The position numbers and the translations under genes were made by a program. The notes under the pieces are model-generated. The model did no database searches and was not told where the DNA came from. It was given only the letters and a program-made list of their open reading frames with translations. From Aquisalinus luteolus (GTDB lineage Bacteria > Pseudomonadota > Alphaproteobacteria > Caulobacterales > Parvularculaceae), in NCBI RefSeq assembly GCF_009712425.2, contig NZ_VCJR02000002.1, positions 868,001-932,000 of the forward strand: a stretch of 64,000 nt of DNA, given 5' to 3'. The first letter of the stretch is position 1. The number at the start of each line of letters is the position of its first letter. Positions 28,626 through 37,911 of this stretch are shown here, piece by piece.

Positions 28626-29413
28626 CAGAAATTGTCTTTGCGCTGTCGTATCTCGGCAAAGACATCGACGGGGTCAGCGCCGCTCATTTCGATATCAGAC
28701 TGTAGCGACGCAATGTCGGCGCGCAGGAACGGATTTGTATCCCGTTCAAGGGCAATGGTGGTTGGCACCGTAGGCTCGCCGCGCGCGCGCTTCTCGTCGA
28801 TCTGGGCGATCCGCTCCATCAGCGCCTTGTTGCCGGTCTCGACCGTCTCGGCAAAGCGGGCATTGGACTGGGTATATTCGTGAGCGCAGAAGACGACGGT
28901 CTCTTCGGGCAGGGCACGGACTTTCTTCAGCGATGGCCACATCACCGCCGCAGTGCCTTCGAACAGCCGTCCACAGCCAAGCGCAAATAGCGTGTCACCG
29001 ACAAAGGCCATGCCGGCAGCCTCGAAATGATAGATGATGTGTCCACGCGTGTGGCCTGGGGTATCGATGACACGGCCTTCAAAACCGCCAAGGCTTACCG
29101 TGTCACCTTCATGAACCAGCCTGTCGGCGACGGGGATGCGGCCATCCTCTGCTTTCGGCCCGGTTACGGTGCAGGCCCATCGCTCCTTCAGCGCTTGATT
29201 GCCGCCAGTATGGTCCGGGTGCCAGTGCGTGTTGAAGATATCCGTCAACTGCCAGCCGCGCTCTTCCAGGGCGACGTTCACAGCATCTGCGTCTGGCGTG
29301 TCTATTGCCGCGCAGCTATGGGATTCAGGATCATGGACCAGGAAGCCGTAATTGTCAGACAGGCAGGGAAACTGGCTGATCTGAAGACCGGCTATCTGGT
29401 GGAAGAACGACAT
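28625..29413 (-). CDS. gloB: Hydroxyacylglutathione hydrolase (glyoxalase II)
   Basis: A 262-residue metallo-beta-lactamase-fold enzyme that hydrolyses S-lactoylglutathione to lactate and glutathione in methylglyoxal detoxification. The metal motif is FNTHWHPDHTGG, with later ligands in DTPGHTRGHI, FVGDTLFALGCGRLFEGT (bridging Asp) and FCAHEYTQSN. C-terminal glutathione-binding residues (RKDNF end) fit GloB. It is divergent from the methyltransferase gene and followed by a coupled cupin. Confidence 0.95.
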   Translation of the reverse strand: MSFFHQIAGLQISQFPCLSDNYGFLVHDPESHSCAAIDTPDADAVNVALEERGWQLTDIFNTHWHPDHTGGNQALKERWACTVTGPKAEDGRIPVADRLVHEGDTVSLGGFEGRVIDTPGHTRGHIIYHFEAAGMAFVGDTLFALGCGRLFEGTAAVMWPSLKKVRALPEETVVFCAHEYTQSNARFAETVETGNKALMERIAQIDEKRARGEPTVPTTIALERDTNPFLRADIASLQSDIEMSGADPVDVFAEIRQRKDNF

Positions 29414-29498
29414 TTTAATCCTTTCGGCGTGGTCTCACCCACATTAGTTTAGCGTTGTGGCCGATGATGGCGACACTCCGGACAGTAAAAAGTAAGTC

Positions 29499-30260
29499 AT
29501 GCGCACGGACATTCTGGACATACAGGCCTTTTATGACAGCCCGCTGGGCGCGGCGGCGCGTGGCTTCATCGCCGGGCGGCTGGAAGAGGCGTGGGGTGAT
29601 GTCTCGCGCTGCCGGGTCGCCGGGTTCGGCTATACCGCCCCCTATATGCCGATATTCAAGAAAACGGAGCGCAGCCTGTGCCTGATCCCCGAAGGCATGG
29701 GCTATGTCAGCGATTTGCGTGGCTGCGCCAGCTGCCTGACGGCGGACCTTTTCTGGCCGCTGCCCGATGCGTCGATGGACCGCATCCTGATCGTGCATGG
29801 GCTGGAGGAGGCGGCCGCCCCCCGCCGCCTGATGCGCGAGGTCTGGCGGGTGCTGGCAGATGACGGCAGGCTGATCATCGTCGCTCCGCACCGGCGGGGC
29901 CCGTGGGCGATGATCGAATCGACACCCTTTTCCGCCGGGCGGCCCTGGTCACGAACGCAGCTCTCAAGGTTGCTCAAGGGGGCGATGTTCACCCCGGCTG
30001 CATGGACATCGGCGCTGTATTTCCCGCCGCTCGATTATTCCTTCATGATCCGGGCTTCCGGGGCGTGGGAGCGGGCAGGGCATCACCTGTGGTCGGCGCT
30101 GGCCGGTGTCACGCTGGTCGAAGCGGTGAAGGAAATCGCCATGCCGGTGTCCGGCACCAAGGCTGACGTCCTCAACCCCGCCCGTATGCTGCGGCCAGCC
30201 GGCCTGCAAGGCAATACGCGGGCGTCTTCTTCGTCCTCACTTGGTCAAGATAAAGATTGA
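29499..30260 (+). CDS. SAM-dependent methyltransferase-like protein
   Basis: A 253-residue protein of the alphaproteobacterial methyltransferase group usually encoded beside gloB. FYDSPLGAAARGFIAGRL at the start and the class I late strands (DRILIVHGLEEA...LMREVWRVLADDGRLIIVAPHR) are clear, but the glycine-rich SAM loop is degenerate (RVAGFGYTAPY), so activity is uncertain. It overlaps the converging metW gene by 24 bases at its 3' end. Substrate unknown. Confidence 0.78.
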   Translation: MRTDILDIQAFYDSPLGAAARGFIAGRLEEAWGDVSRCRVAGFGYTAPYMPIFKKTERSLCLIPEGMGYVSDLRGCASCLTADLFWPLPDASMDRILIVHGLEEAAAPRRLMREVWRVLADDGRLIIVAPHRRGPWAMIESTPFSAGRPWSRTQLSRLLKGAMFTPAAWTSALYFPPLDYSFMIRASGAWERAGHHLWSALAGVTLVEAVKEIAMPVSGTKADVLNPARMLRPAGLQGNTRASSSSSLGQDKD

Positions 30261-30857
30261 TTCCTCGGCCAGCAAATTGCGCAAGGCAAGCGTCGCGCCG
30301 GTTGGTTCGAACGGTTCAGGCTTCGTATTGCTCGCGGCAGAATAGGCCGCCTCGATCCTGATATCCTTTTCTGCGCACAGGGCGACAAAGTCGGCGATCG
30401 TGCACAGATGGATATTGTCCGTTTCGTACCAGCTGGCGGGTAGCGCACGGGACTTTGGCATCCGCCCGGCGAACAAAAGGTTCATCCGCACCTTCCAGTA
30501 TCCGAAATTGGGGAAGGAGACGACTGTCCGCCGGCCGATACGCAAAGCCTCCGCAAGGGTCAGGTCAGGTCGACGCACGGCCTGTATCGTCCGTGTCAGG
30601 AAGACGTAGTCGAACGCATCATCCGGATATTCTGCAAGGTCCGTGTCGGCATCGCCCTGTACGACTGACAACCCCTTGGCGACGGAGTTGGAGACGCCCT
30701 CGCGGCTGATTTCCAGGCCACGGCCCTGCGCGGCGCGGGTGTCGCGCAGCAAGGTCAGCAACTCGCCGTCGCCGCAGCCCACGTCAAGAACGCGCGAGCC
30801 CTCTTCGACGAGAGAGGCAATGTGCTGCAGGTCGAGGCGGGAGAGAGAGGTTGCCAT
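30237..30857 (-). CDS. metW: Methionine biosynthesis protein MetW
   Basis: A 206-residue class I methyltransferase-fold protein. SRVLDVGCGDGELLTLL is the SAM-binding loop; DYVFLTRTIQAVRRP and RRTVVSFPNFGYWKVRMNLLFAGRMP are MetW hallmarks, as is the final block of short helices. MetW works with MetX in homoserine acylation, the first committed step of methionine synthesis. It begins two bases after the metX stop and is co-transcribed with it. Confidence 0.94.
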   Translation of the reverse strand: MATSLSRLDLQHIASLVEEGSRVLDVGCGDGELLTLLRDTRAAQGRGLEISREGVSNSVAKGLSVVQGDADTDLAEYPDDAFDYVFLTRTIQAVRRPDLTLAEALRIGRRTVVSFPNFGYWKVRMNLLFAGRMPKSRALPASWYETDNIHLCTIADFVALCAEKDIRIEAAYSAASNTKPEPFEPTGATLALRNLLAEESIFILTK

Positions 30858-30859
30858 GG

Positions 30860-32005
30860 TCAGACCCCCTGTTCCGTCGCGACGGAGTTCAGCCAGCCGC
30901 CGAGCACGTCGAAAAATTCCGGCTCATCCAGCAGGAAAGCATCATGGCCCTTGTCGCTTTCGATCTCGACAAAAGAAACGTCAGCGCCGCTTGCATGCAG
31001 TGCACGGACGACATGACGGCTCTCAACCGTCGGGTAAAGCCAGTCCGTCGTGAAGCTTGCCAGCAGGAAGCGCGCCTTGCAGTCGCGATAGGTATCGGCC
31101 AGAGTCGTGCCGCGCGAAAGGTCGAAATAGTCCATCGCGCGGGTGATATAGAGATAGGAATTGGCGTCGAACCGGTCGACGAAGCTGCGGCCCTGATAAC
31201 GCAGATAGCTTTCGATCTGGAAATCGGCATCGAAGGAAAAGCCGACCTTCTCGCGCTCCTGAAGGTTGCGGCCGAATTTCCTGTTCAGGGAGTTTTCCGA
31301 CAGGTAGGTGATGTGCGCGGCCATGCGCGCAACGGCGAGGCCCTTTTCGGGCCGTGCGCCGGTTTCGTAATAGTCGCCGTCAGCCCAGGCCGGGTCGGCC
31401 ATCACGGCCTGCCTTCCGACCTCATGAAAGGCGATGTTCTGCGGTGTGTGGCGGGAGGCGGTGGCGATGGGCGCGGCAGCATTGACGCGCTCGGGATAAT
31501 CAGCCGCCCATTGCAGCACCTGCATGCCACCCATCGACCCGCCGATGACGGCGAGCAGCCGGTCTATGCCGAGATGATCGACCAGCCGCGCCTGCGTACG
31601 CACCATGTCGCCCAGCGTGATCACCGGCAGGGACAGGCCATAAGGCTTGCCCGTCGCAGGGTTCAGGGAGGAGGGGCCGGTCGTGCCCATACACCCGCCC
31701 AGCACGTTGGAACAAATGACGAAATAGCGGTTGGTGTCGATCAGCTTGCCTGGTCCGACCAGATGCTGCCACCAGCCGCTCTTGCCGGTAACCGGGTGGT
31801 CCTCGACCGCGAACTGGTCGGCGGTCAGGGCGTGGCATATCATGATGGCGTTGGACTTGGCTGCGTTCAGCTCGCCCCATGTCCTGTAGGCGACCTGTAC
31901 GCCGCTCAGGCTCTCGCCTGAATCGAGCGGCAGCGGCTCTGCCAGCGTCAGCACGTCGCTGGCACCGTCCGGCAGCAGGCTATATGGTTCACGCGTACTG
32001 GGCAT
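30860..32005 (-). CDS. metX: Homoserine O-acyltransferase MetX
   Basis: A 381-residue alpha/beta-hydrolase-fold acyltransferase that activates homoserine for methionine synthesis. [10 protein letters not shown], the nucleophile Ser in [24 protein letters not shown] and the terminal histidine block [10 protein letters not shown] are all present. MetX enzymes of MetW-bearing bacteria may use succinyl-CoA rather than acetyl-CoA, so the acyl donor is left open. I start at ATG 32005, which gives the usual family length; the frame stays open without stops to 33271 on this strand, but that extension is antisense to hisC. AGGGCGAG upstream may serve as ribosome site, with a hairpin just before it. 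Confidence 0.93.
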   Translation of the reverse strand: MPSTREPYSLLPDGASDVLTLAEPLPLDSGESLSGVQVAYRTWGELNAAKSNAIMICHALTADQFAVEDHPVTGKSGWWQHLVGPGKLIDTNRYFVICSNVLGGCMGTTGPSSLNPATGKPYGLSLPVITLGDMVRTQARLVDHLGIDRLLAVIGGSMGGMQVLQWAADYPERVNAAAPIATASRHTPQNIAFHEVGRQAVMADPAWADGDYYETGARPEKGLAVARMAAHITYLSENSLNRKFGRNLQEREKVGFSFDADFQIESYLRYQGRSFVDRFDANSYLYITRAMDYFDLSRGTTLADTYRDCKARFLLASFTTDWLYPTVESRHVVRALHASGADVSFVEIESDKGHDAFLLDEPEFFDVLGGWLNSVATEQGV

Positions 32006-32032
32006 TGAAATCTCGCCCTGACCTTCAGCTAA

Positions 32033-32058
32033 GGCGGCGGCTATTGAAAGCCGACGCC
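32033..32058 (-). promoter_or_regulatory. Hairpin in the metX leader
   Basis: On the metX strand, GGCGTCGGCT, a six-base loop and AGCCGCCGCC form a stem of nine or ten pairs with one mismatch. It ends 28 bases before the metX start. Alphaproteobacterial metX/metA leaders often carry SAM-II riboswitches, but the conserved core of that motif is not convincing here. Confidence 0.35.
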
Positions 32059-32149
32059 AGTTGCGCCACAAAGCGTGCTCTATAGCAGGCCCCGCGCGGG
32101 AAACAAGAATAGCCAGCGAAACAGGAAGAAACAGGAAACGGATTTGAGC

Positions 32150-33259
32150 ATGACACGACCGCAGCCCCGTCCCGGTATCGACGAGATCAAGCCCTATGTG
32201 CCCGGCTCCGCGGTGACCGGCTATGATGGTCCCGTCTACAAGCTGGCCTCCAATGAGAGCGCTCTGGGCCCGAGCCCGAAGGCGATGGAAGCCTATGAGG
32301 CGGCGGCAGGCAAGCTGCATATCTATCCTGATGGCTCGGCGCGGGTGCTGCGCGAGGCGCTGGCGGCCCGCTATGGCCTGGCGCCTGAGCTGATCGTCTG
32401 CGGCGCGGGGTCCGACGAGATCCTGCAGCTGTTGTGCAAGGCTTATCTGGGCCCCGGCGATAACATCGTCATGTCGCGGCACGGCTTCTCGGTGTACCAC
32501 ATCCTCGCCCAGGGTTGCGGGGCAAGCACCAAGTTTGCCGAGGAGAAGAACCTTACCGCCGATGTCGATGCATTGCTGGCCGAGGTCGACGACAATACCC
32601 GGATCCTGTTCATCGCCAATCCGAACAATCCGACCGGTACGGCGGTCTCCGGCGAGGAACTCGCGTGCCTGCGTGAAGGCCTGCGCGAGGATGTGCTGCT
32701 CGTCATAGATGCGGCCTATGCTGAGTATATGGACTGGGTCGATTACGATGAAGGCACATCGCTGGTGCGCGAGGCGATTGGCACCGGGGCTGAGAACACT
32801 GTCATGACCCGGACATTCTCCAAGATTTATGGCCTTGGCGGCCTGCGTCTCGGCTGGGCTTATTGCCCGCCTTCCATCGCCGACGTGCTGAACAAGGTGC
32901 GCGGACCGTTCAACGTGTCGCTCGCCGCGATTGAAGCCGGCGTTGCGGCCGTCAGCGATGAGGACTTCGTCGATGACAATCGCGACCATAACCGCCGCGA
33001 ACGCGCCCGGGTCACCCAGCGCCTGCGCGGCCTTGGCTTCGAGGTCGGTGACAGCCATGGCAATTTCGTGCTGGCCAGGGGGCGCGGCGAGGCAGCAGTC
33101 GAAGATATCACCGCGCTGATCGAATTCCTGAAATCCCGCGGCGTGACCGTGCGCCAGATGGGCGGCTATTTCCTGCCGGATTATGTGCGCATCTCCATTG
33201 GCTCGACCGAGGCAAACGATGTCTGCCTCAATGCCATCTCCGAGTTTGCGAGCAAGTGA
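32150..33259 (+). CDS. hisC: Histidinol-phosphate/aromatic aminotransferase
   Basis: A 369-residue PLP-dependent transaminase. It has [11 protein letters not shown], the Tyr in [28 protein letters not shown] and the PLP lysine in [15 protein letters not shown]. The ATG at 32150 follows a weak purine-rich leader; the frame upstream to 32075 is not supported. Its stop overlaps the start of tyrC, so the pair most likely supplies tyrosine and/or phenylalanine as well as histidine (a HisC2-type paralogue). It is divergent from metX. Confidence 0.93.
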   Translation: MTRPQPRPGIDEIKPYVPGSAVTGYDGPVYKLASNESALGPSPKAMEAYEAAAGKLHIYPDGSARVLREALAARYGLAPELIVCGAGSDEILQLLCKAYLGPGDNIVMSRHGFSVYHILAQGCGASTKFAEEKNLTADVDALLAEVDDNTRILFIANPNNPTGTAVSGEELACLREGLREDVLLVIDAAYAEYMDWVDYDEGTSLVREAIGTGAENTVMTRTFSKIYGLGGLRLGWAYCPPSIADVLNKVRGPFNVSLAAIEAGVAAVSDEDFVDDNRDHNRRERARVTQRLRGLGFEVGDSHGNFVLARGRGEAAVEDITALIEFLKSRGVTVRQMGGYFLPDYVRISIGSTEANDVCLNAISEFASK

Positions 33260-34179
33260 TGGACCAGCCATTTGAAACCATCGCTATCGTCGGCATCGGG
33301 CTGATCGGGTCTTCGGTTGCCCATGCGGCAAGGGCGAGCGCCGGGACGAAAAAGGTCATCGGCTATGACCGGTCCCCCGAGGTTCGCGCCGAGGCTTTGA
33401 AGCTGGGTGTAATCGACGAAGCGGCGGACAGTCTGGAAGCAGCCGTTGCCCAAAGCGATCTTGTCGTCCTGTCGACTCCAGTCGGCGCCATCGGTGAAAT
33501 CCTGCCACAGCTCTCCTCGGCGAAGGCTGGCACCGTGGTGATGGATGTCGGCTCGTGCAAGGGCTCGGTGATCGCGGCGGCGCAAGGCCTGCCCGACAGC
33601 GTTCATTTCGTGCCCGCTCATCCGGTTGCGGGTACGGAACATTCAGGCCCCGCCGCCGGGTTCGCCACGCTTTTCCGTGACCGCTGGTGCATCATTACGC
33701 CGATGGAGCGGGGCGATGAGGCTTATGCCCAGTCGCTCGCCCGGGTCGATGCCTTGTGGCACGCGTTTGGCTCGGACGTGGTGCAGATGGATGCGAAACA
33801 TCACGACCTCGCGCTTGCCGTCACATCTCACCTGCCGCACCTGATTGCTTACACGCTGGTCGGTGCCGCCGACGATGTGGAGAGCGTCAACGAGGCGGAA
33901 GTCGTGAAATATTCCGCAGGCGGATTCAGGGACTTCACCCGTATCGCCGCCTCAGACCCGATCATGTGGCGCGATGTCTTCATCAACAACAAGGAAGCGG
34001 TGCTGGAAGTGCTGGGGCGGTTTTCCGAGGAACTGGCCATGATGCAGCGGGCGATCCGCTGGGGCGATGGCGAGGCCCTGGAAAAGGCGTTCACCCGCTC
34101 GCGTGGCCTGCGCAAGGCAATCATCGAGGCCGGTCAGGAAAGCGCCGAACCGAATTTTGGCCGCGACAAGAAAGGCTGA
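33259..34179 (+). CDS. tyrC: Prephenate/arogenate (cyclohexadienyl) dehydrogenase
   Basis: A 306-residue NAD-dependent enzyme of tyrosine synthesis. The Rossmann motif is [49 protein letters not shown] (active-site His) and the helical C-domain with [11 protein letters not shown] are family marks. ATG 33259 shares its A with the hisC stop (TGATG coupling); an in-frame GTG at 33256 is less likely. The substrate could be prephenate, arogenate or both. Confidence 0.92.
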   Translation: MDQPFETIAIVGIGLIGSSVAHAARASAGTKKVIGYDRSPEVRAEALKLGVIDEAADSLEAAVAQSDLVVLSTPVGAIGEILPQLSSAKAGTVVMDVGSCKGSVIAAAQGLPDSVHFVPAHPVAGTEHSGPAAGFATLFRDRWCIITPMERGDEAYAQSLARVDALWHAFGSDVVQMDAKHHDLALAVTSHLPHLIAYTLVGAADDVESVNEAEVVKYSAGGFRDFTRIAASDPIMWRDVFINNKEAVLEVLGRFSEELAMMQRAIRWGDGEALEKAFTRSRGLRKAIIEAGQESAEPNFGRDKKG

Positions 34180-34194
34180 GTTTCAGCGCCTCCT

Positions 34195-35274
34195 TTAACC
34201 GACCTTGTCGAGGTCCATGATGGCGACGGGACCGAGGCGCAGCTTGCCGCCCCGCAGCTGCAATGACGCCTTGATTTCCTCGCCCATGGCCTGAGACAGG
34301 AATCGCAGCGCATTGTCTGCCTGTTCGGCTTCTTCCTGTGTGATCAGGCCTTGTTCGCGCAGGACGGAGACGAGGGCAAGGTGATCCTTGAGCGTCAGTT
34401 CCACCGTTCCGGCGGGGTAATGTTCCTTGTCGAGGACCAGAGTGCCATTTGCGCGAAGCTGTGTCGGTATCGCCTGGCGCCCGTCGGAGACAACCAGTCT
34501 GAGCCCTTCGATCACCAGTTCGCCATTGCCGCGCTGCCATGCCGCGACATTGCTTTCGCCTGCCTGCCTGCTCATCACGGTACTGATCGCTGTCGCGACG
34601 ACTGACAGGTCTATCTCGGCAAAGGCCAGTGGCGGGGTGCCATCGGCCTTTTCGAAAACGATGTCACGCGCAGACAGGGCAAAACGGCCGAGATCACCGC
34701 TCCTGCCGTTCTCCGGGTTATCCGTAATCATCGTATTGGCCATGACCGAGCCGATCTCCACGGCAGCAACTTCCCGGCCATCAGTCTCCTCGGGCCGCGC
34801 TACGAGGCCGCGAATATCAAGGCCGGTCTTTGTCTCTGCCAGGCTGACCCGGAAGGTTTCGGCCGTCAGGTCCCAGATATTCGGGCCGTTGTCTTCGGTC
34901 AGATTGAGCTGCTGTGCGCCCTCGGGAGAGAGTATGATCCGGTTGGGGGAGAGGGGCGGTGTGTCTGCATAGAGCATCTCTGCCTGCCACGCCCAGCCCG
35001 CAGTCGGATCGGCGACATAGGGGTCTGGCAGTTCGGCGCGCAGGACGAAGGGAAAGCCGGTCACTTTCATCGGCCCGTGCTCGATCGTCAGCCCGGCGCT
35101 TTCCTGTGTGCTCTTCCAACTGGCGATCTCGTCGCGCATGACGCCTGCGCCCCATGACCAGACGAACCAGTAGATGACGACGAGCACGGCGCCGATGGCG
35201 AGTGGCAGGAACAGCATCCATCGCGCTGCCCGTGGTGAATCATGCGGCTGATCGTCCTGTGTGAATTCGTTCAT
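34195..35274 (-). CDS. DUF2125 membrane-anchored protein
   Basis: A 359-residue protein with a short cytoplasmic start, one transmembrane helix (about 20-44, WMLFLPLAIGAVLVVIYWFV) and a large periplasmic part with the DUF2125 pattern: LTIEHGPMKVTGFPFVLRAEL, RIILSPEGAQQLNL, and C-terminal LRGGKLRLGPVAIMDLDKVG. The family is widespread in alphaproteobacteria and uncharacterised, and is thought to be lipid-transport or AsmA-like by fold. Its terminal stop faces the converging tyrC gene. The 184-base gap on its upstream side holds only a small ATGCCG/CGGCAT palindrome near 35391. Confidence 0.88.
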   Translation of the reverse strand: MNEFTQDDQPHDSPRAARWMLFLPLAIGAVLVVIYWFVWSWGAGVMRDEIASWKSTQESAGLTIEHGPMKVTGFPFVLRAELPDPYVADPTAGWAWQAEMLYADTPPLSPNRIILSPEGAQQLNLTEDNGPNIWDLTAETFRVSLAETKTGLDIRGLVARPEETDGREVAAVEIGSVMANTMITDNPENGRSGDLGRFALSARDIVFEKADGTPPLAFAEIDLSVVATAISTVMSRQAGESNVAAWQRGNGELVIEGLRLVVSDGRQAIPTQLRANGTLVLDKEHYPAGTVELTLKDHLALVSVLREQGLITQEEAEQADNALRFLSQAMGEEIKASLQLRGGKLRLGPVAIMDLDKVG

Positions 35275-35458
35275 TCCTAACCCCGTTTATCAACCGCCGC
35301 CTTGCTCGTCCCCATGACAGCGGTGCTCGCAATCCTACAGTTCATGGCCGCTGGATAGAAGCACCAGATTGCCGCTGTGTCTCAAGTTTAATGCCGACAT
35401 CCGGCATAATGGTTTGTGAGGTGTTCCGTTTCCTTGGTTGGCTGAGGCTACTGATAAT

Positions 35459-36217
35459 TCAGTAAATTTCGGGCTTTTCCACACCCCGTTCGCCGTGTCG
35501 TGCCTTTTGCTCCCCTGCAGCAAGGCGCAAGGCTTCGGTCTCGATGGCAGTCTTCAGCCGGGCAAGAAATTCCGGACGCTTCAGGCCCGGTTCGATCGGC
35601 GGCAGAAAGGTCAGGCTGATCGTCCCCGGCTCGCGGCGTATGCCCGGATAGCGGAAGAAAAGGCCGGAATCATGGGCAACAGGAATGCACTCGGTGCCCA
35701 GCGCCTTGTACAGCCCGGCGACGCCAGGATGATAGGTGCCGGTCTCGCCCGGCGGAACCCTCGTGCCTTCAGGGAAGATCAGGACCTGGCAGCCTTCCTC
35801 GAGACGCTCACGCGCAGTTTCCAGCATCTGGCGCATGGCGTTTGCGCCAGCTTCCCGATCGACAGCGATGAATCCGGCGGCGCGGCACCACCAGCCGAAA
35901 ACGGGTATGGCGATCAATTCTTTCTTGAGGACAAAACATGGCCTTGGCAGCAGCACGGTAAGCGCAACCGTCTCCCACATGGACTGGTGCTTGACGGCGA
36001 GCAGGGCTGGTGAAGCCGGCATGTTGTCCCGCCCTTCGATACGATAATCCGTACCGCAAACGACCTTCAGCATTCCGAGAGTCAGCTTCGCCCACCACTT
36101 GCAGACGGCCAGCGCCCAGTCGCGTTTTAGCAGGCTCGGCAGGCAGATCAGGCCGGTGATGATGGCGCTTAAAGGCAATAATATGCCGTATGCGGCAGAC
36201 CGTACAGTGGTCAGCAT
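35459..36217 (-). CDS. plsC: 1-acyl-sn-glycerol-3-phosphate acyltransferase
   Basis: A 252-residue membrane acyltransferase forming phosphatidic acid. The N-terminal hydrophobic segment is AAYGILLPLSAIITGLICLPSL. The catalytic block reads KHQSMWETV, an HX4E in place of the usual HX4D, a variant common in alphaproteobacterial PlsC. FPEGTR is the glycerol-phosphate-binding motif. It follows ydcF by ten bases at the end of the ftsE-ftsX-ydcF-plsC operon. Confidence 0.93.
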   Translation of the reverse strand: MLTTVRSAAYGILLPLSAIITGLICLPSLLKRDWALAVCKWWAKLTLGMLKVVCGTDYRIEGRDNMPASPALLAVKHQSMWETVALTVLLPRPCFVLKKELIAIPVFGWWCRAAGFIAVDREAGANAMRQMLETARERLEEGCQVLIFPEGTRVPPGETGTYHPGVAGLYKALGTECIPVAHDSGLFFRYPGIRREPGTISLTFLPPIEPGLKRPEFLARLKTAIETEALRLAAGEQKARHGERGVEKPEIY

Positions 36218-36227
36218 GACGCTATTC

Positions 36228-36854
36228 CTATTCCAGCCGCAGTACCTGGCTCATGCGTACAAGCAGAAACTTGTTATACTCAGTGACCAGAACCTGCCAC
36301 GCTTCTCCCGATTCGATCCAGTCTTGCGCTGGTGCAATGGGCGAGGCCACCGGCCAGGGAATGACCTGGATATCTGGCATGGTATGACGAATCTCCGCGA
36401 TGGCGCGCGGCATATGATAGTCGGTCGTCACAACGATAATGCGCTCAAAGCCGTTCTCGTCGACCCAGTCACGGGTCTCAATGGCATTGCCGCGGGTTGT
36501 CAGCGCCCGCTGGCCAAGCTCGACACAGCACTCGAAGATGGCGGCCGAATTGTCGATATAGGAGGCGAGTTCCTCTTCCTTCGTGTCCGGGTGGGTGCCG
36601 GTGATCAGCACCTTGGCGCCATTGCCGGCTTCCATCAACGCGACGGCGGCGCGAATGCGCGACAGGCCACCGCCGGTCAGGGCGACGATACCCGTTTCAC
36701 CAGGGTCGGAGTTCTGCAGCTGCAGGGACGCGATCTCGTTGCCCTCGCGGGGTACTTTCGCAACGAAAAGGGCAAAGCCGCCAGCCCATACGAGGGCGAA
36801 AACGATCAGCAATTGTGCAACGAAGCGTATCAAAGCCTGTCCTGCCTTACCCAA
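36228..36854 (-). CDS. YdcF/DUF218-family envelope protein
   Basis: A 208-residue protein with one N-terminal transmembrane helix (LLIVFALVWAGGFALFVAKV). Its DUF218 core shows IVALTGGGLSRIRAAVALME, KVLITGTHP, TTRGNAIETRDWV and IIVVTTDYHMPRAIAEIRH. The family includes ElyC and SanA, linked to envelope integrity; some bind SAM. It sits between ftsX and plsC in one operon, which fits a role at the cell envelope. Activity not established. Confidence 0.88.
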   Translation of the reverse strand: MGKAGQALIRFVAQLLIVFALVWAGGFALFVAKVPREGNEIASLQLQNSDPGETGIVALTGGGLSRIRAAVALMEAGNGAKVLITGTHPDTKEEELASYIDNSAAIFECCVELGQRALTTRGNAIETRDWVDENGFERIIVVTTDYHMPRAIAEIRHTMPDIQVIPWPVASPIAPAQDWIESGEAWQVLVTEYNKFLLVRMSQVLRLE

Positions 36855-36972
36855 CCCGGTGAAGCCTGCTCACGGGCCTCATCCACTGAGGACCGGAGAT
36901 TAGCGTATTTAACCATGCTGGCAAGCTAACCGCTTGTAATGTGGGCGTAGATGCCAGTGAGGGCAGGTTTTA

Positions 36973-37911
36973 TCAGAAACGCTTTTCAAGAGTTTTAAGA
37001 ACCGTCGTGCGGGCGCTCCATGCCGCGACAAGGCAGGTGAGAAGCGGTACGATCAGGAGCCACAGGAAAAGCCCTGAATCCGTCGAGAAAGACGGCAGGA
37101 AATAGCTGTTGGCGATCGATCCGCCAAGCAACAGGACGGCACCGACAACCGCAAGGCCCGCCGCCAGCACACCGATGATCGACCCGCGCAGGCCAAGGAT
37201 GAAAAACCGCCGCTGCACTTCCTTGGCGATGAACGTATCTGTCGCCCCGACCAGGTGCAGCACGTCGACCACTTCGCGGTTGGCAGCGAGCCCTGCCCGC
37301 GCAGCGAAGATGATGACGGTGCACACCGCCCCCATGATCAGCATGAAGACACCGAAGGCAAAAATCTGGAGGACCCGGGCAGAGGCGGCAAGGCTGGCAT
37401 TCCACGCGCCATGATCGTCGATGGTCGCGTTCGGTGCGACCGCAGCAAGGCTTCTCGCCAGCCCGTCCAGCTCGCCGCGCATGGACGGCGCGACCTCGAC
37501 GGCGATGATCCCCGGCACGGGCAGGCTCGCCGGCAGGTTCCCCTTGCCAAGCCATGGCTCCAGCAGCTTTCCGGCTTCCTCGCGGCTCAGGGCTTCGGCG
37601 CTCAGGATGCCTTCTGTGCCCTGAAGGAATTCCATGACGGTCGCGGTATTGGCGGCAATCTCGCCGACATCGCTGCCCTTTACCTGGATGGTGATCGAGC
37701 CGCGCAAGTCGGCTGTCCAGTCCCGCGCGGCCTTTGAGACGGAAAAGAACCCGGTGAGGGCGAGCGCGGCAAGGAAACAGATAACGGCGATGACGGCTGT
37801 CAGCGGCGCGCCTGCGGCACCGGCCTCGGGCAATAGCGGCATGCGCTTTGCCTTTGGCCCGTGATCGTCGTCTTCGACGACCATTTCGTCGGCGGCAGGT
37901 TCCATACTCAT
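36973..37911 (-). CDS. ftsX: Cell division protein FtsX
   Basis: A 312-residue ABC-transporter permease-like protein with four transmembrane helices: the first near 38-60 (LTAVIAVICFLAALALTGFF), then a periplasmic loop with GSITIQVKGSDVGEIAAN, and three at the C-terminal half (VFMLIMGAVCTVIIFAARAG; GSIIGVLAAGLAVVGAVLLLG; LFLWLLIVPLLTCLVAAW). With FtsE it controls peptidoglycan hydrolases at the septum. The N-terminal ~35 residues are an acidic/basic cytoplasmic tail. Its start overlaps the ftsE stop by four bases (ATGA). Confidence 0.92.
   Translation of the reverse strand: MSMEPAADEMVVEDDDHGPKAKRMPLLPEAGAAGAPLTAVIAVICFLAALALTGFFSVSKAARDWTADLRGSITIQVKGSDVGEIAANTATVMEFLQGTEGILSAEALSREEAGKLLEPWLGKGNLPASLPVPGIIAVEVAPSMRGELDGLARSLAAVAPNATIDDHGAWNASLAASARVLQIFAFGVFMLIMGAVCTVIIFAARAGLAANREVVDVLHLVGATDTFIAKEVQRRFFILGLRGSIIGVLAAGLAVVGAVLLLGGSIANSYFLPSFSTDSGLFLWLLIVPLLTCLVAAWSARTTVLKTLEKRF

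Noticed and set aside
32006..32149. SAM-II riboswitch before metX
   Set aside because: The conserved core and pseudoknot partner could not be aligned; only a plain hairpin is supported.
32006..33271. Extension of metX to an 803-residue protein
   Set aside because: The extra 420 residues are antisense to hisC; ATG 32005 gives the family's usual length.
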